DNA of 64,000 nt from Arsukibacterium indicum (GCF_019100565.1 NZ_JAHRID010000003.1:372001-436000), one strand, 5' to 3'; shown: positions 38,660 to 47,659, numbered from the stretch's first letter. Numbers and translations: made by a program. The notes: generated by a model not told the origin, from the letters alone.

Positions 38660-39048
38660 TGGAGCTTTCGATTCGAGATTTTTTTTCTATTTTGTGGGTG
38701 AGTTCTCTGTTATTAACGATAATTTCGTATCCCACAGTTGCAATGCTTGTTACACGACCAATCCAACAGAAGTTACGCCAAACAAAGCAAGATTACATTA
38801 GTGATTGGGTTGTTTGGCCCTTTCAAAGTGGTTTTTACGCTATGGCGATTGTTGTGCCATTTGCCCGCTGGCGCAACGAGCGCAATAGCAGTTTTGTCGA
38901 TGCATTACAGCCGGTGCGGCAAGCAGCAACCCCCCTTCAGTGGTGGCTGTCGTTATGGCTGGAAGTAAGTTTGTACGGAATGGTGATGTTAGGTTTTTTT
39001 ATGATGGCAATGGACGCACTTGGTGTATGGTCTCATGCTAGCATCTAG
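38659..39048 (+). CDS. Small membrane protein, possible immunity protein
   Basis: 129 aa starting at ATG 38659, which shares its A with the upstream stop (TAATG); longer in-frame starts would lie inside the upstream gene. Three hydrophobic helices are predicted (about 8-32, 52-68 and 92-118), with a cytoplasmic RQTKQDY segment and a WRNERNSS loop. Size, topology and translational coupling to a protein with a hydrophobic hairpin fit an immunity protein that protects the inner membrane. No family recognised. Confidence 0.5.
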   Translation: MELSIRDFFSILWVSSLLLTIISYPTVAMLVTRPIQQKLRQTKQDYISDWVVWPFQSGFYAMAIVVPFARWRNERNSSFVDALQPVRQAATPLQWWLSLWLEVSLYGMVMLGFFMMAMDALGVWSHASI

Positions 39049-39110
39049 TTAGGTTAAGAAAGCGGGTGCAGGTTTTGCCTTCTGACACCCGCCATTAAGT
39101 TAAAAAGGCC

Positions 39111-39130
39111 GGATCTGATCCTAACGTAAC
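39111..39130 (-). repeat. Right copy of the imperfect inverted repeat
   Basis: GGATCTGATCCTAACGTAAC, matching the reverse complement of 37391-37409 apart from one substitution and one deletion. It follows a 7-bp GCGGGTG/CACCCGC hairpin at 39062-39092 after the immunity-like gene. Confidence 0.55.
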
Positions 39131-39191
39131 TGCGTAATTACTCACTAATCAATGATATAAGCGCGAAAGACAGATAGCGAAACTGCAGTTT

Positions 39192-39204
39192 GCAAAGGCT
39201 TTGC
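39192..39204 (+). repeat. GCAAAGGCTTTGC palindrome, copy 1
   Basis: Symmetrical 13-mer, preceded by TTT in both copies. It lies 44 bp before the sugar dehydrogenase start and directly before a TATACT (-10-like). An identical copy lies upstream of the VNG-repeat gene, so it could be an operator of a shared regulator. Confidence 0.45.
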
Positions 39205-39247
39205 TATACTGAACGCTCACATTTAAAACACAGGCAGGAGGGTTTTT

Positions 39248-40387
39248 ATGAGCCGGCAGCTATTGGCGTCTCTACTTGGGTTACTTCTTACATTTTCTAT
39301 ATCGGCACAAGATAAGTTGCCATTTAAGGTTGAAGAAATAACACGCTTTGATGAACCCTGGTCGATGGCCTTTTTGCCGGATGGGCGGATGCTGGTCACG
39401 GAAAAGAAAGGGCGCCTGACTATCGTTAGCCAGCAGGGAGAGAAATCGCTGGTCGGCGGTGTACCTGATGTGGATTATGGCGGACAGGGTGGCCTGGGCG
39501 ATGTTGCCTTGCATCCGGACTTCGCCAATAACAGACTTGTCTACCTCAGCTATGCTGAAGCCGGTGTTGGCGGTGTGCGCGGTGCAGCCGTGGCCCGCGG
39601 TACCTTAGTTGAAGAAGGCCGCCGCGCGCAGCTGCAAAACCTGCAGGTTATCTGGCGCCAGTATCCCAAGGTACTGGGCTATGGCCACTACGGCCACCGC
39701 ATACTGTTTGATGATAACAAGCACTTGTGGATTTCCTCAGGTGATCGCCAGAAATTTACGCCTGCCCAGGATATGCAGTCATCTATGGGTAAAATTCTGC
39801 GCTTACATGACGACGGCTCAGTACCTAAAGACAACCCCTTTGTAAATTACCGGCAACAAGATGCCTTTGTCGATGGCGAAGCCATTTATGATGAGATCTG
39901 GTCGCTGGGTCATCGCAACCCGCTGGGTTTGGCGTTTGATCTTACCGGTAAGTTGTGGGTTATCGAGATGGGACCTGCCGGTGGCGATGAGCTTAACCTG
40001 GTTAAACGCGCTGCCAACTATGGTTACCCGGTAGTGTCCAACGGCAAGCACTATGATGGCAGGCCCATTCCCGATCACGATACCCGGCCGGAGTTTGCTG
40101 CACCGGCAATTACCTGGACACCGGTGATTTCACCGGCCGATCTTATCGTATACCGTGGCAAGCTTTTTGACGGTTGGCGTGGTGACGCCTTAGCAGCCGG
40201 CCTTTCCGCTCAAGGCATAGTGCGCATCAAGTTTGACGGTGAAAAGGCTAAAGAGGTAGCGCGTTATGACATGGGCGCCCGTATTCGCAAAGTTACCGAA
40301 GGGCCGGATGGTGTTCTCTGGGTGCTTGAAGATGAACGTGCGCAAAGCGAGGGACGCCTGCTGAAGTTAATGCCAAAACGCCGTTAA
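39248..40387 (+). CDS. PQQ-dependent sugar dehydrogenase (aldose dehydrogenase type)
   Basis: 379 aa with a signal peptide (ends about SISA), so periplasmic. Begins the six-bladed propeller with EPWSMAFLPDGRMLVTEKKGRL. GGQGGLGDVALHPDFANN, HYGHRILFDDNKHLWISSGDR and EIWSLGHRNPLGLAFD are the soluble glucose dehydrogenase family motifs around PQQ and Ca2+. Homologues such as E. coli YliI oxidise aldoses. Strong AGGAGG ribosome site. No PQQ biosynthesis genes are in the window. Confidence 0.9.
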   Translation: MSRQLLASLLGLLLTFSISAQDKLPFKVEEITRFDEPWSMAFLPDGRMLVTEKKGRLTIVSQQGEKSLVGGVPDVDYGGQGGLGDVALHPDFANNRLVYLSYAEAGVGGVRGAAVARGTLVEEGRRAQLQNLQVIWRQYPKVLGYGHYGHRILFDDNKHLWISSGDRQKFTPAQDMQSSMGKILRLHDDGSVPKDNPFVNYRQQDAFVDGEAIYDEIWSLGHRNPLGLAFDLTGKLWVIEMGPAGGDELNLVKRAANYGYPVVSNGKHYDGRPIPDHDTRPEFAAPAITWTPVISPADLIVYRGKLFDGWRGDALAAGLSAQGIVRIKFDGEKAKEVARYDMGARIRKVTEGPDGVLWVLEDERAQSEGRLLKLMPKRR

Positions 40388-40406
40388 TCGCCAATCTCAT
40401 GGCTTT

Positions 40407-40436
40407 AATACCCGCAACAGCGGGTATTTTGCTTTT
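40407..40436 (+). terminator. Rho-independent terminator after the sugar dehydrogenase gene
   Basis: AATACCCGC and GCGGGTATT form a perfect 9-bp stem with an AACA loop, followed by TTGCTTTT. Confidence 0.85.
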
Positions 40437-40537
40437 CGTGCTGTTGTATCTGATGTACCAGAGCCGGCATAGCTCACGCGGAGCCCTGCCGCTGATTATT
40501 CAGAGGTTAAAGCGGCAGGGTTAGCATTTTGTCAATG

Positions 40538-41755
40538 TTAACGGGTTACTGGCGTTGCGTATTCAGCCTTAACCGCTGGCAATCTTACTTTTAAGCCAAA
40601 CAGCCAACGGCTGAGCCAGAAACGCTTAACCAGTTCATAACCCGCCCAGCAGCCAACACAGGTCAGCACTATTAACAGCGAGGCTTCAACAGCTACCGGC
40701 AATGCCAGTGCTTTTAGCCATACCGCAAACACAATAATTAGCGTTTGGTGCAACATATACCAGGGCAGAATAGCGTTATTGGCGTAGTGCAGCACTTTAC
40801 CTTGCTTATCCCAGGCATTGGCAGGCCGGTTCAGGTAGCGCCCGGCATAACCCAGCAGCGCCAAAATCCAGCCCCAGTGGTTAAGTGCCAGTACCACGCC
40901 AACAAGCAAGCGGCCACTAACCGACTCGCCAAAAGCGGGCGGCAGGCTATCGAACAGGCCGTTACGATCGGCAATAATCAGGCTGTAGCAGGCAATCGCG
41001 GCCAGCAGAAACCAACGCCGGAATACGATGACGCTGCGCCACCAGTTACCTTGAAGGGCAAACAGATAACCGGCAATAAAGACACCGAAGTATTTGGCGT
41101 GATTATACCAGTCGTCCAGCAAGGCATGGCTGGAAGGATAAGCCTGGCGCAGGAAATACCAGGCGCAAATAAGTACCGCCATTGCCAGTAGCAGGGCAAT
41201 ACGCCCCGATAGCGGCTGCAGACTGCCAGCCAGTGCATTTAACAGCGGTGCTGTCAGCAACACAAGAGCGCTGTAACACCATAAATAGGGCAGAAACCAC
41301 AGATGATTCCAGGTTAACAGGCCTATCGGGCTATGGTGCTCAGGCAATAGCGTGGTATTGGGGTTGATATACTGCCACCAGAAACTGATAAAGCCCGGTT
41401 CAATAAGCTGCTGCGCTAACGCCTCAAAATAAACCTGAGGCACCACAACAATGAACATGCCAGTCAACAGCGGTATTAACAGCCGGTTGCTGCGCAAACT
41501 AAACAGGCTTAACCGGCGGCTGCGTTGCTGCGCCAGCGCTAAAGCCATAGCACTGATAAAGAACAGCAGCGACATGCGCCACGGATTCGTTAAGATCATC
41601 AGGTTTTGCAACATTGTGCTGCTGCTGTCACTTTTAATATGCCAGCCCCAGTCGGCGACATAGTACATGCCAATGTGGTACAAAATTAACAGGCCAAAAG
41701 CCAGTGTGCGCAGCCAGTCTAAGTCGTAGCGGCGGTTGTCGGTTAGTGTTGTCAT
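40538..41755 (-). CDS. Acyltransferase-3/OpgC-like membrane protein
   Basis: 405 aa from ATG 41755, chosen for its GGAG ribosome site and because the family-typical RYDLDWLRTLAFGLLILYHIGM then lies at the N-terminus. About ten membrane helices; the early His in LLILYHIG and the Arg/Asp pair match the acyltransferase-3 fold. The internal NHLWFLPYLWCYS segment is typical of OpgC-like members. May transfer acyl groups to a glycan or lipid. Divergent from a LytTR regulator 117 bp away, a recurring pairing. Confidence 0.8.
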   Translation of the reverse strand: MTTLTDNRRYDLDWLRTLAFGLLILYHIGMYYVADWGWHIKSDSSSTMLQNLMILTNPWRMSLLFFISAMALALAQQRSRRLSLFSLRSNRLLIPLLTGMFIVVVPQVYFEALAQQLIEPGFISFWWQYINPNTTLLPEHHSPIGLLTWNHLWFLPYLWCYSALVLLTAPLLNALAGSLQPLSGRIALLLAMAVLICAWYFLRQAYPSSHALLDDWYNHAKYFGVFIAGYLFALQGNWWRSVIVFRRWFLLAAIACYSLIIADRNGLFDSLPPAFGESVSGRLLVGVVLALNHWGWILALLGYAGRYLNRPANAWDKQGKVLHYANNAILPWYMLHQTLIIVFAVWLKALALPVAVEASLLIVLTCVGCWAGYELVKRFWLSRWLFGLKVRLPAVKAEYATPVTR

Positions 41756-41872
41756 GCTAAAGCTCCGGGGTTGCAGTTGCGTTTTCTGTTGCGTAAGAAT
41801 GCACGGCTGCACTAGCATGAGACACAACGTAATGGCCAACAGGCAGCAAACAGGGATAACAGGTGGCAGGGT

Positions 41873-42754
41873 GTGACGAACGATAAAGCAAAAAGTGTAT
41901 TTCAGCAGTTTGACCAGCGGCCGCTGCTATACAGCTATCTGTTACTGGCTATTTATTTTTTTATCAATGCTGCGATAAATGCCAGCTCTGTATGGATGGA
42001 ACATAGCCGCAGCGCAGATAATCAGCTGCAACTGTGGGAACCCATTGTCTGGGAATACAGCAGCGCCATCAGCACACTGCTATTGTTTCCGCTGTTATTC
42101 TGGTGGTTCAATCGCTTCCCGCTGCAGCTCAGCGATCTCCGCCGTCAGCTGCTGGCGCATCTGCTTGGCAGTCTGTTGTTCTCAATGTTGCATGTCGGCC
42201 TGATGGTCGCCATGCGCGAACTGGTTTATCACTGGCAGGGCGGCAACTATAACTTTGGGCCCATTCTGCGCGAGTTCTTTTACGAGTACCGTAAAGATGC
42301 CTGGGGGTACCTGTCGTTTTTAGTAGGTTACCGGCTGCTGCTTTTTTTCTACAGCAGGCTGAAAGGTGAGGCATATCAGCTGGACAGCGAAGAAGAATCG
42401 AGCGGGGCACAACCGATAAAGGCACCGGAACATTTTCTGGTGAAGAAACTGGATAAAGAGTTTTTGATCCGCACCGACGATATTGAATGGCTGGAGGCAA
42501 GCGGCAATTATGTCAATCTGCACAGCAAAGGCCGCATTTATCCGCTGCGTGCGACGCTAAGCAATACCCTGTTGCAACTGAGCAGCAAAGGCTTTAGCCG
42601 AATTCATCGCAGCCTGGCAGTAAACCATAATGCTATCGACAATATCAGCTATGACAGTAGCGGCGACGGTGATATTTTACTGAAAAACGGCAAGCAGCTG
42701 GCGCTGTCGCGCCGCTATAAAGAAGCGTTCAGAGCGGCTTTGCAGCCAGATTAA
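41873..42754 (+). CDS. Membrane-bound LytTR-family regulator
   Basis: 293 aa, GTG start. Four N-terminal membrane helices (within 18-170) precede a LytTR DNA-binding domain (about 188-290: FLVKKLDKEFLIRTDDIEWLEASGNYVNLHSKG, GFSRIHRSLAVNHNAI, LALSRRYKEAFR). It lacks a receiver domain, so the membrane part itself is the likely sensor. It probably controls the divergent acyltransferase gene and itself from the shared 117-bp region. Confidence 0.85.
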   Translation: MTNDKAKSVFQQFDQRPLLYSYLLLAIYFFINAAINASSVWMEHSRSADNQLQLWEPIVWEYSSAISTLLLFPLLFWWFNRFPLQLSDLRRQLLAHLLGSLLFSMLHVGLMVAMRELVYHWQGGNYNFGPILREFFYEYRKDAWGYLSFLVGYRLLLFFYSRLKGEAYQLDSEEESSGAQPIKAPEHFLVKKLDKEFLIRTDDIEWLEASGNYVNLHSKGRIYPLRATLSNTLLQLSSKGFSRIHRSLAVNHNAIDNISYDSSGDGDILLKNGKQLALSRRYKEAFRAALQPD

Positions 42755-42833
42755 ACAAAGCCTTCTGCTGCTATAACCGCTCGCAAGTTAGTGGTTGGAA
42801 AACAGGTTGAGTAACTATATCAACGTTTAGCTG

Positions 42834-43493
42834 CTACCAAAGCACCAGCGTCAGAAAGCTGCCAAGAGCAATTACAAACATCAGCAGATACATTGCGGTG
42901 TAAACAGTGCGATGGCGACCCTGGAATACTGTATACAACAAGCGGGCATCACCATAATTGTTTTTATGTTCGAATAACGTCTCACAGGCCAATAGCTTAA
43001 ATGCCTCCAGTAATTTACTCTTCTCATTGGCAACACCATTAAACATCAGTTTTTTGCCATCAAGGTAGATATCCTGCGTCCAGGTTTTAATGCAGATAGC
43101 ATCGATAAAATTATCGACGCTGTGCCTATTTTTGACCTGATAAGTGTGGAGTATTATCCGGCGGATTATTTCAGCGTCAATAATCAGATCTTTTTGCTCA
43201 GACTGCTCTCTTTTATAGATTAACCATTTGGGGATAAACAACTGACTGGCGTTTATCCGAAAGGGCTTCAGATAGCGGGGTAACAAATAGCGCGAGAGTA
43301 AAAAGTCAGCAAATACAGCAATAACCAGCGCCAGCATCGGTGTAAAAATAAGCAACACATAATTGATTTGTTTTGGCCAGCCAAAATTAACTATCAGCGG
43401 CAGAAAACTAAGTAGCAGAAAAATAACAATAACCAGCAGCTGGGTTTTCCGGCCACAATGCTGATAAAAAGACGGATAAAAATCATACTGCAT
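42834..43493 (-). CDS. Hypothetical membrane protein
   Basis: 219 aa with two adjacent N-terminal helices (about 20-40 and 46-66) and one C-terminal helix (about 195-217); the middle is a soluble mixed domain (AEIIRRIILHTYQVKNRHSVDNFIDAIC). Second gene of a two-gene unit, 8 nt after the 302-aa gene. AT-richer than most of the window. No family recognised. Confidence 0.6.
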   Translation of the reverse strand: MQYDFYPSFYQHCGRKTQLLVIVIFLLLSFLPLIVNFGWPKQINYVLLIFTPMLALVIAVFADFLLSRYLLPRYLKPFRINASQLFIPKWLIYKREQSEQKDLIIDAEIIRRIILHTYQVKNRHSVDNFIDAICIKTWTQDIYLDGKKLMFNGVANEKSKLLEAFKLLACETLFEHKNNYGDARLLYTVFQGRHRTVYTAMYLLMFVIALGSFLTLVLW

Positions 43494-43501
43494 AATCAGT
43501 C

Positions 43502-44410
43502 TTAGCTCGTGATAAACAAGTAAAACAAAACGATATTAGCCACTACCATTCCCTGACCTATACGCACCATCGTTAAACAATTTGCTTGTCTGGCATCTGC
43601 AGTGTACTTGCCTCGTATTACTCGCCACTGCATGCCAATAATTAACAGCAGCAAGGTGCCTCCTTTCCGGTCATGTTTTATAAACCGCTCCAGAATTGGA
43701 GATTGAGTATTTAAGTCATTGTATATTGCCGGCATCAGCATAAAAAACATATAAAGCGTCAGAACTGGCCAGTTAAATAGCACCAGGACAATGGCCCACG
43801 CTATTTTCTGTTTTGGCCATGCAGATTCACTGGCCGGATAGTTAATAAAATCTTCTTTGGTGCTTTTAGTATCCTGCCAGAATGGTGTGTTTGATTTAAC
43901 CAGAAAAATTTGCCTGTAAGCACAGTTGTTAAAACACACTATTCCCCTGTCAGGCATCAGGTATAACCTGAGTTCTACTCCTTCGCTGGTGGTAGCAATG
44001 AATTCAGTTACCAAAGAAGGTACTGAATAATTAGGAAAGATTTTCTTTAAAAAATTGCGATGCAGTAGTGTTCGATACTTGTTGTTCAGCTGTTTTGCCG
44101 ATACAGCTAAGAAATACGCAGAAGCGTCAGATTCTGTGCTCATTTTTAGTGGTTGTCGGGCATAAACATCGAAGGGCTTATTCAGCAAACTAAGCCATGA
44201 GACGTCGGTATTGGGCTCAAGTCGATGTCCAAATTTATCACATGCTAATTGAAGGTGTCGGAATTCAAAACTAAGTGGTAACGCTGCAATAGCGCCTGCA
44301 GGCAAATCACTACAATTTGCTGATGTTTCTTCAGACAAGACAGGCATTGCAAAGCAGCTGAAAACTGCAACCAGACAATACGCGGCAATGCGTTTAAAAA
44401 CAAAACTCAT
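43502..44410 (-). CDS. Hypothetical membrane protein with exported N-terminal domain
   Basis: 302 aa: signal peptide or first helix (KRIAAYCLVAVFSCFAMPVLS), a periplasmic domain of about 170 residues with Cys in SANCSDLP, LQLACDKFG and GIVCFNNCAYR, then three helices (about 205-230, 250-262 and 283-300) separated by a cytoplasmic ERFIKHDRKGG loop. First gene of the unit. Shares AT-richness with its partner. Unknown function; a joint envelope complex is inferred only from the operon. Confidence 0.6.
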   Translation of the reverse strand: MSFVFKRIAAYCLVAVFSCFAMPVLSEETSANCSDLPAGAIAALPLSFEFRHLQLACDKFGHRLEPNTDVSWLSLLNKPFDVYARQPLKMSTESDASAYFLAVSAKQLNNKYRTLLHRNFLKKIFPNYSVPSLVTEFIATTSEGVELRLYLMPDRGIVCFNNCAYRQIFLVKSNTPFWQDTKSTKEDFINYPASESAWPKQKIAWAIVLVLFNWPVLTLYMFFMLMPAIYNDLNTQSPILERFIKHDRKGGTLLLLIIGMQWRVIRGKYTADARQANCLTMVRIGQGMVVANIVLFYLFITS

Positions 44411-44483
44411 CTGCTTTTCAAGAATCCATTCCAGCTGATTATGGTGAGGCTTGCGCTATCGGCTAGCAATACTTTGCGATAAA

Positions 44484-44810
44484 CTAATTAACATCAATGT
44501 TGCCATGCTTGCTCTGGGTATAAAGGGTGTAAGGCAGTGCGGCGGTATCTGCCACGAACGAGAAGGTGCCGTCGATAATAAAGAACGGTACGTTGTTAAA
44601 GCTGCTTCCCAGATTTACCTGGCGGCTTGGTTCACCATTAAGCTTGCATAAGTTGTAGGATAAGCCGCTGTAAATACGCGGTATGCTATGGCAATAACTT
44701 TTCTTACCTTCGTGCTCGATGCTGACATTCGTTGTGCTGACTGGCAGGGTTCTTACCGTAGCGCAGCCTGTCAGACTAAGTATTACCATTACCGGTATCA
44801 GTGTTTTCAT
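44484..44810 (-). CDS. YceK/YidQ family lipoprotein
   Basis: 108 aa. Lipobox LTGC near residue 15, then HSIPRIYSGLSYNLC and a C-terminal DGTFSFVADTAALPYTLYTQSKHG. These are the conserved YceK/YidQ segments (SIPRIYSGxxYD and the ADTxxLPYTL motif). A small outer- or inner-membrane lipoprotein of unknown role. Confidence 0.85.
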   Translation of the reverse strand: MKTLIPVMVILSLTGCATVRTLPVSTTNVSIEHEGKKSYCHSIPRIYSGLSYNLCKLNGEPSRQVNLGSSFNNVPFFIIDGTFSFVADTAALPYTLYTQSKHGNIDVN

Positions 44811-44997
44811 TTCATCATCCCTGCATTTAATCTGGCGCCGAGTTTAGAGTTAAGTAAACTTAAAGTAAATAAAAATCAGGTACAGACTGCTTGCGGGAAA
44901 ATGTAACTACAAATTATCTGCAATAACCCTTTATAAGAAAAAAGCTGTACTACTATTCTCTGGTAGCGAATTTACTTTTTCATGTCAGGAGAAAGAC

Positions 44998-45507
44998 ATG
45001 GCTGATCTTTTATCAATTGCCAATATTGTTGCCATTTTTGCAGCTGTGGGCACAGCATGGCTTGGCATTGTCACCTACCGTCGGCAAAAAGAAATTGATC
45101 TTGAATATCATAAAGAACAGCTGGAACGTGAGGCTGTTACTGAATACCTTGCCTCACTTGATACCTTAATAAATCATGCGGCGTATTGTGAGGGGAGCGG
45201 AACACACGACCAAGCTGATAAAATACTGCTGTGCAAAAAAAATATTAATAAAATATACATCTATGCACCGGCAGAGGTTGTTGACGCGATGGATAAATTG
45301 CTGACAGAAGCTACAGAACTGGCCAGTGTTATTTCCAAAATTCCCAATGCTGAGATTTATGATGACGCTAAAGTAGCACTGTATGATAACGAGCGGGCTA
45401 AAACTCAGCATGCCTACCTGGAGGCAGTTAACGTTGTCAGAAAACATGTTGGTTTGCATAAACAACCGGTTGGCGCGGTTCAGTTGCTGTTGCTAGGCAA
45501 AAAATAA
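44998..45507 (+). CDS. Hypothetical single-helix membrane protein
   Basis: 169 aa with one N-terminal helix (about 7-27, IVAIFAAVGTAWLGIVTY) followed by a charged helical domain (YRRQKEIDLEYHKEQLEREAV...). Good CAGGAG ribosome site. Resembles many small proteins with an N-terminal anchor and cytoplasmic helical bundle, but I recognise no family. Confidence 0.6.
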   Translation: MADLLSIANIVAIFAAVGTAWLGIVTYRRQKEIDLEYHKEQLEREAVTEYLASLDTLINHAAYCEGSGTHDQADKILLCKKNINKIYIYAPAEVVDAMDKLLTEATELASVISKIPNAEIYDDAKVALYDNERAKTQHAYLEAVNVVRKHVGLHKQPVGAVQLLLLGKK

Positions 45508-45724
45508 CAGTTCAGGCCATTTACCATACCAACCGCTAGCCGGTAACTCTTACCTGCACTGCTAAAATTATTACCCCTCCCGTCATTAATTATGAACGAT
45601 TTCGCCACGTTTTTGCTCTGTTATGCCTGGTTTTACTGGGCTGGAAAGCCGTTTACAAAGTGGTACCGGTATTGCTTTGTTATTTGCTTTAACCCGCACT
45701 TTGTGTGAAATGAGGAGATAGCTG

Positions 45725-46405
45725 ATGAATCGCGGAAAAATAGTTTTGATCACCGGCGCATCCAGTGGCATCGGCGCAGCGACAGCTAAAAAAGTGGTAG
45801 CTGCAGGCCATAAAGTTGTTATTGCAGCCAGAAGCACCGACAAACTGAATGCCTTAGCCAAAAACCTGGGCTCCAATAAGGCGTTGGCGGTAACCGCAGG
45901 TGTATCAAAGCTGGATGACATTAAAAATGTAGTGGCCAAAGCCAAAGAGAAGTTTGGCAGAATAGATGTTGTGTTCGCCAATGCCGGCACCGGTCTGAAT
46001 ACTGCTGGCGTTGAAAATGGTGACCCGGATGAATGGCAAACCCTGCTTGATGTTAATGTCACCGGTTTATTGCTGACCGCAAAAGCCAGCCTGCCGGCAC
46101 TAAAACAGAGCAAGGGCCATTTTATTTTAACCAGCTCTGTTGCCGGAAAAATAACCCTGCAAGGCTCGGTATACGGCGCCTCCAAGTGGTTCGCTTATGG
46201 TTTTGGCCAGAATTTAGCCGCCGAAATGAAAGAGTGGCAGGGTCGCTGCACCACCATTTGTCCGGGTATGGTCAATACACCGTTTTTTGATGAAGCCAAA
46301 CCAGACAAGTTAGACCCGGATGATATAGCTGATGCCGTGCTGTTTGCGATATCAGCCAATCCAAGATGCGATGTACGGGAAATTACCCTGATGCCGACTA
46401 AATAA
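45725..46405 (+). CDS. SDR-family oxidoreductase
   Basis: 226 aa Rossmann-fold enzyme. TGASSGIG (about residues 9-16) binds NAD(P). ANAG, the catalytic Ser in LTSSVAG and YGASK (Tyr-x-x-x-Lys) complete the classical SDR site. A basic residue in AARS after beta-2 suggests NADP preference. Shorter than most classical SDRs (about 245 aa), with a compact C-terminus. Substrate unknown. Confidence 0.9.
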   Translation: MNRGKIVLITGASSGIGAATAKKVVAAGHKVVIAARSTDKLNALAKNLGSNKALAVTAGVSKLDDIKNVVAKAKEKFGRIDVVFANAGTGLNTAGVENGDPDEWQTLLDVNVTGLLLTAKASLPALKQSKGHFILTSSVAGKITLQGSVYGASKWFAYGFGQNLAAEMKEWQGRCTTICPGMVNTPFFDEAKPDKLDPDDIADAVLFAISANPRCDVREITLMPTK

Positions 46406-46506
46406 CCGGCGTTGTTTTGTTACTTGCCAATACCTGAATATAGCGTGTACCTTAGCCTGAAAACACCGGTTTTTATCTGGCCAGTGGCAGTAACAATAAT
46501 GATGAG

Positions 46507-47136
46507 ATGATTATGAGACACAAGCTTTGGCTGAGCCTACTGGCATTTGCAGCACTTAATGGCTGCGCCAGTATGGATAAATCACAATGCCTGACGGCGG
46601 ACTGGCGCACCATTGGTTTTGAAGATGGCGCCAGTGGTAAGCCTGAAACTGAAATCAGCCGCTACCGCCAGGACTGCGCAGACCATGGGGTTTCGCCCGA
46701 TCTTAATGCCTATCGCCTTGGCCATCGCGCTGGCTCTGAGAACTTTTGCACCCAACGGAATGGCTTTAATGTCGGCTTACGCGGCGCCAGCTATCAGGGC
46801 AGCTGCCCTGCTAATTTGGCAGAACAGTTCCTTAGCGGCTATCAGGATGGTCAGCAACTGTATGGGTTACAGCAGGCTGTGAACAATGCCCGCTCAGCTA
46901 TTGACCGGCAACATCGACAAATCAAAAACGTTGAAAAGCAGATTGCCATCCATACTGAGTTACTGGTTGCAGATGGCCTGGTAAGGGATGAACGCATCCG
47001 GTTATTAAATGAAATTGAAGCGCTGAAAGCTGAACATTATGATCTGATAAATCTGCTGCCTGAACTGGAGTGGCAATTGCAAAACTCAGAACAACAGCTA
47101 CAACAAGGCGAGCAACAGTTTAATGCTTATCGATGA
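46507..47136 (+). CDS. DUF2799 family lipoprotein
   Basis: 209 aa. Signal peptide with lipobox LNGC, then the DUF2799 domain: DWRTIGFEDGASG, GVSPDLNAYRLGHRAG and FCTQRNGFNVGLRG with FLSGYQDGQQLY. The last 75 residues form a coiled coil (NARSAIDRQHRQIKNVEKQI). Likely outer-membrane linked with a helical arm in the periplasm. First of a four-gene run. Confidence 0.85.
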   Translation: MIMRHKLWLSLLAFAALNGCASMDKSQCLTADWRTIGFEDGASGKPETEISRYRQDCADHGVSPDLNAYRLGHRAGSENFCTQRNGFNVGLRGASYQGSCPANLAEQFLSGYQDGQQLYGLQQAVNNARSAIDRQHRQIKNVEKQIAIHTELLVADGLVRDERIRLLNEIEALKAEHYDLINLLPELEWQLQNSEQQLQQGEQQFNAYR

Positions 47137-47178
47137 AGCGCAGTTTGATTTTTAAATCCGCTAAACAGGATGTGGAAC

Positions 47179-47397
47179 ATGGCAACAGCATTTAAAGAAT
47201 ACAAAATGATTTATATTGCCGAAGGCGGCTGTGGCACTATTTTTCTGGGGGCATCTGGCCTGCCGTTAAAAAAGGTTGAAGCCGAGCTCAATGCCCAGGC
47301 AGCACAAGGTTGGCAGGTGGTGTTTCAGCTGATTGAACAAAAACGCTTCTGGCTGTTCTGGACCCGTGAAGCCATGGTTGTCACGCTGGGCCGCTAA
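47179..47397 (+). CDS. DUF4177 family protein
   Basis: 72 aa from ATG 47179, 8 nt after an AGGA; an ATG at 47170 overlaps that ribosome site. The single short domain (KKVEAELNAQAAQGWQVVFQL) is DUF4177-like. Small cytoplasmic protein of unknown function. One base separates its stop from the yidD-like start. Confidence 0.75.
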   Translation: MATAFKEYKMIYIAEGGCGTIFLGASGLPLKKVEAELNAQAAQGWQVVFQLIEQKRFWLFWTREAMVVTLGR

Positions 47398-47398
47398 G

Positions 47399-47659
47399 AT
47401 GCAGCGCTTGCTGTTGTGGCTTATTCGGCGCTATCGCAGAACCGGTGGTGGCATGCGCTGGTTTGGCATTGATTGCAATTATCAGCCCAGCTGTTCGGCT
47501 TACACCTACACCGCCATTAAGCGCTTCGGTGCATACCGCGGGGCAGTGATGGGCTGGCAAAGGATTAAGCGTTGTAACCGGCACGATAGTTTCTGTAAGT
47601 GTTTAGAACCGGTACCACCCGCTGGAGAAAAATGTAATGCTGAATCAGCAACAGGTTGA
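47399..47659 (+). CDS. yidD: YidD-like membrane protein insertion factor
   Basis: 86 aa from ATG 47399, the usual YidD length. The N-terminal amphipathic LLLWLIRRYRR and the family motif CNYQPSCSAYTYTAIKRFGAYRG..RIKRCN with its conserved Cys are plain. YidD aids YidC-dependent insertion of membrane proteins and is normally encoded between rnpA and yidC; here it sits in an unrelated operon, so it is probably a paralogue. Ends 23 nt inside the TM2-domain gene. Confidence 0.9.
   Translation: MQRLLLWLIRRYRRTGGGMRWFGIDCNYQPSCSAYTYTAIKRFGAYRGAVMGWQRIKRCNRHDSFCKCLEPVPPAGEKCNAESATG

Noticed and set aside
39048-39100. GTTAGGT plus hairpin after the immunity-like gene as an integron attC site
   Set aside because: Only one core-like heptamer fits and the partner core and second stem are missing; no integrase.
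45586-46185. 199-codon frame antisense to the SDR gene
   Set aside because: Shadow of a highly conserved SDR coding sequence; Leu/Pro/Ser-rich with no family character.
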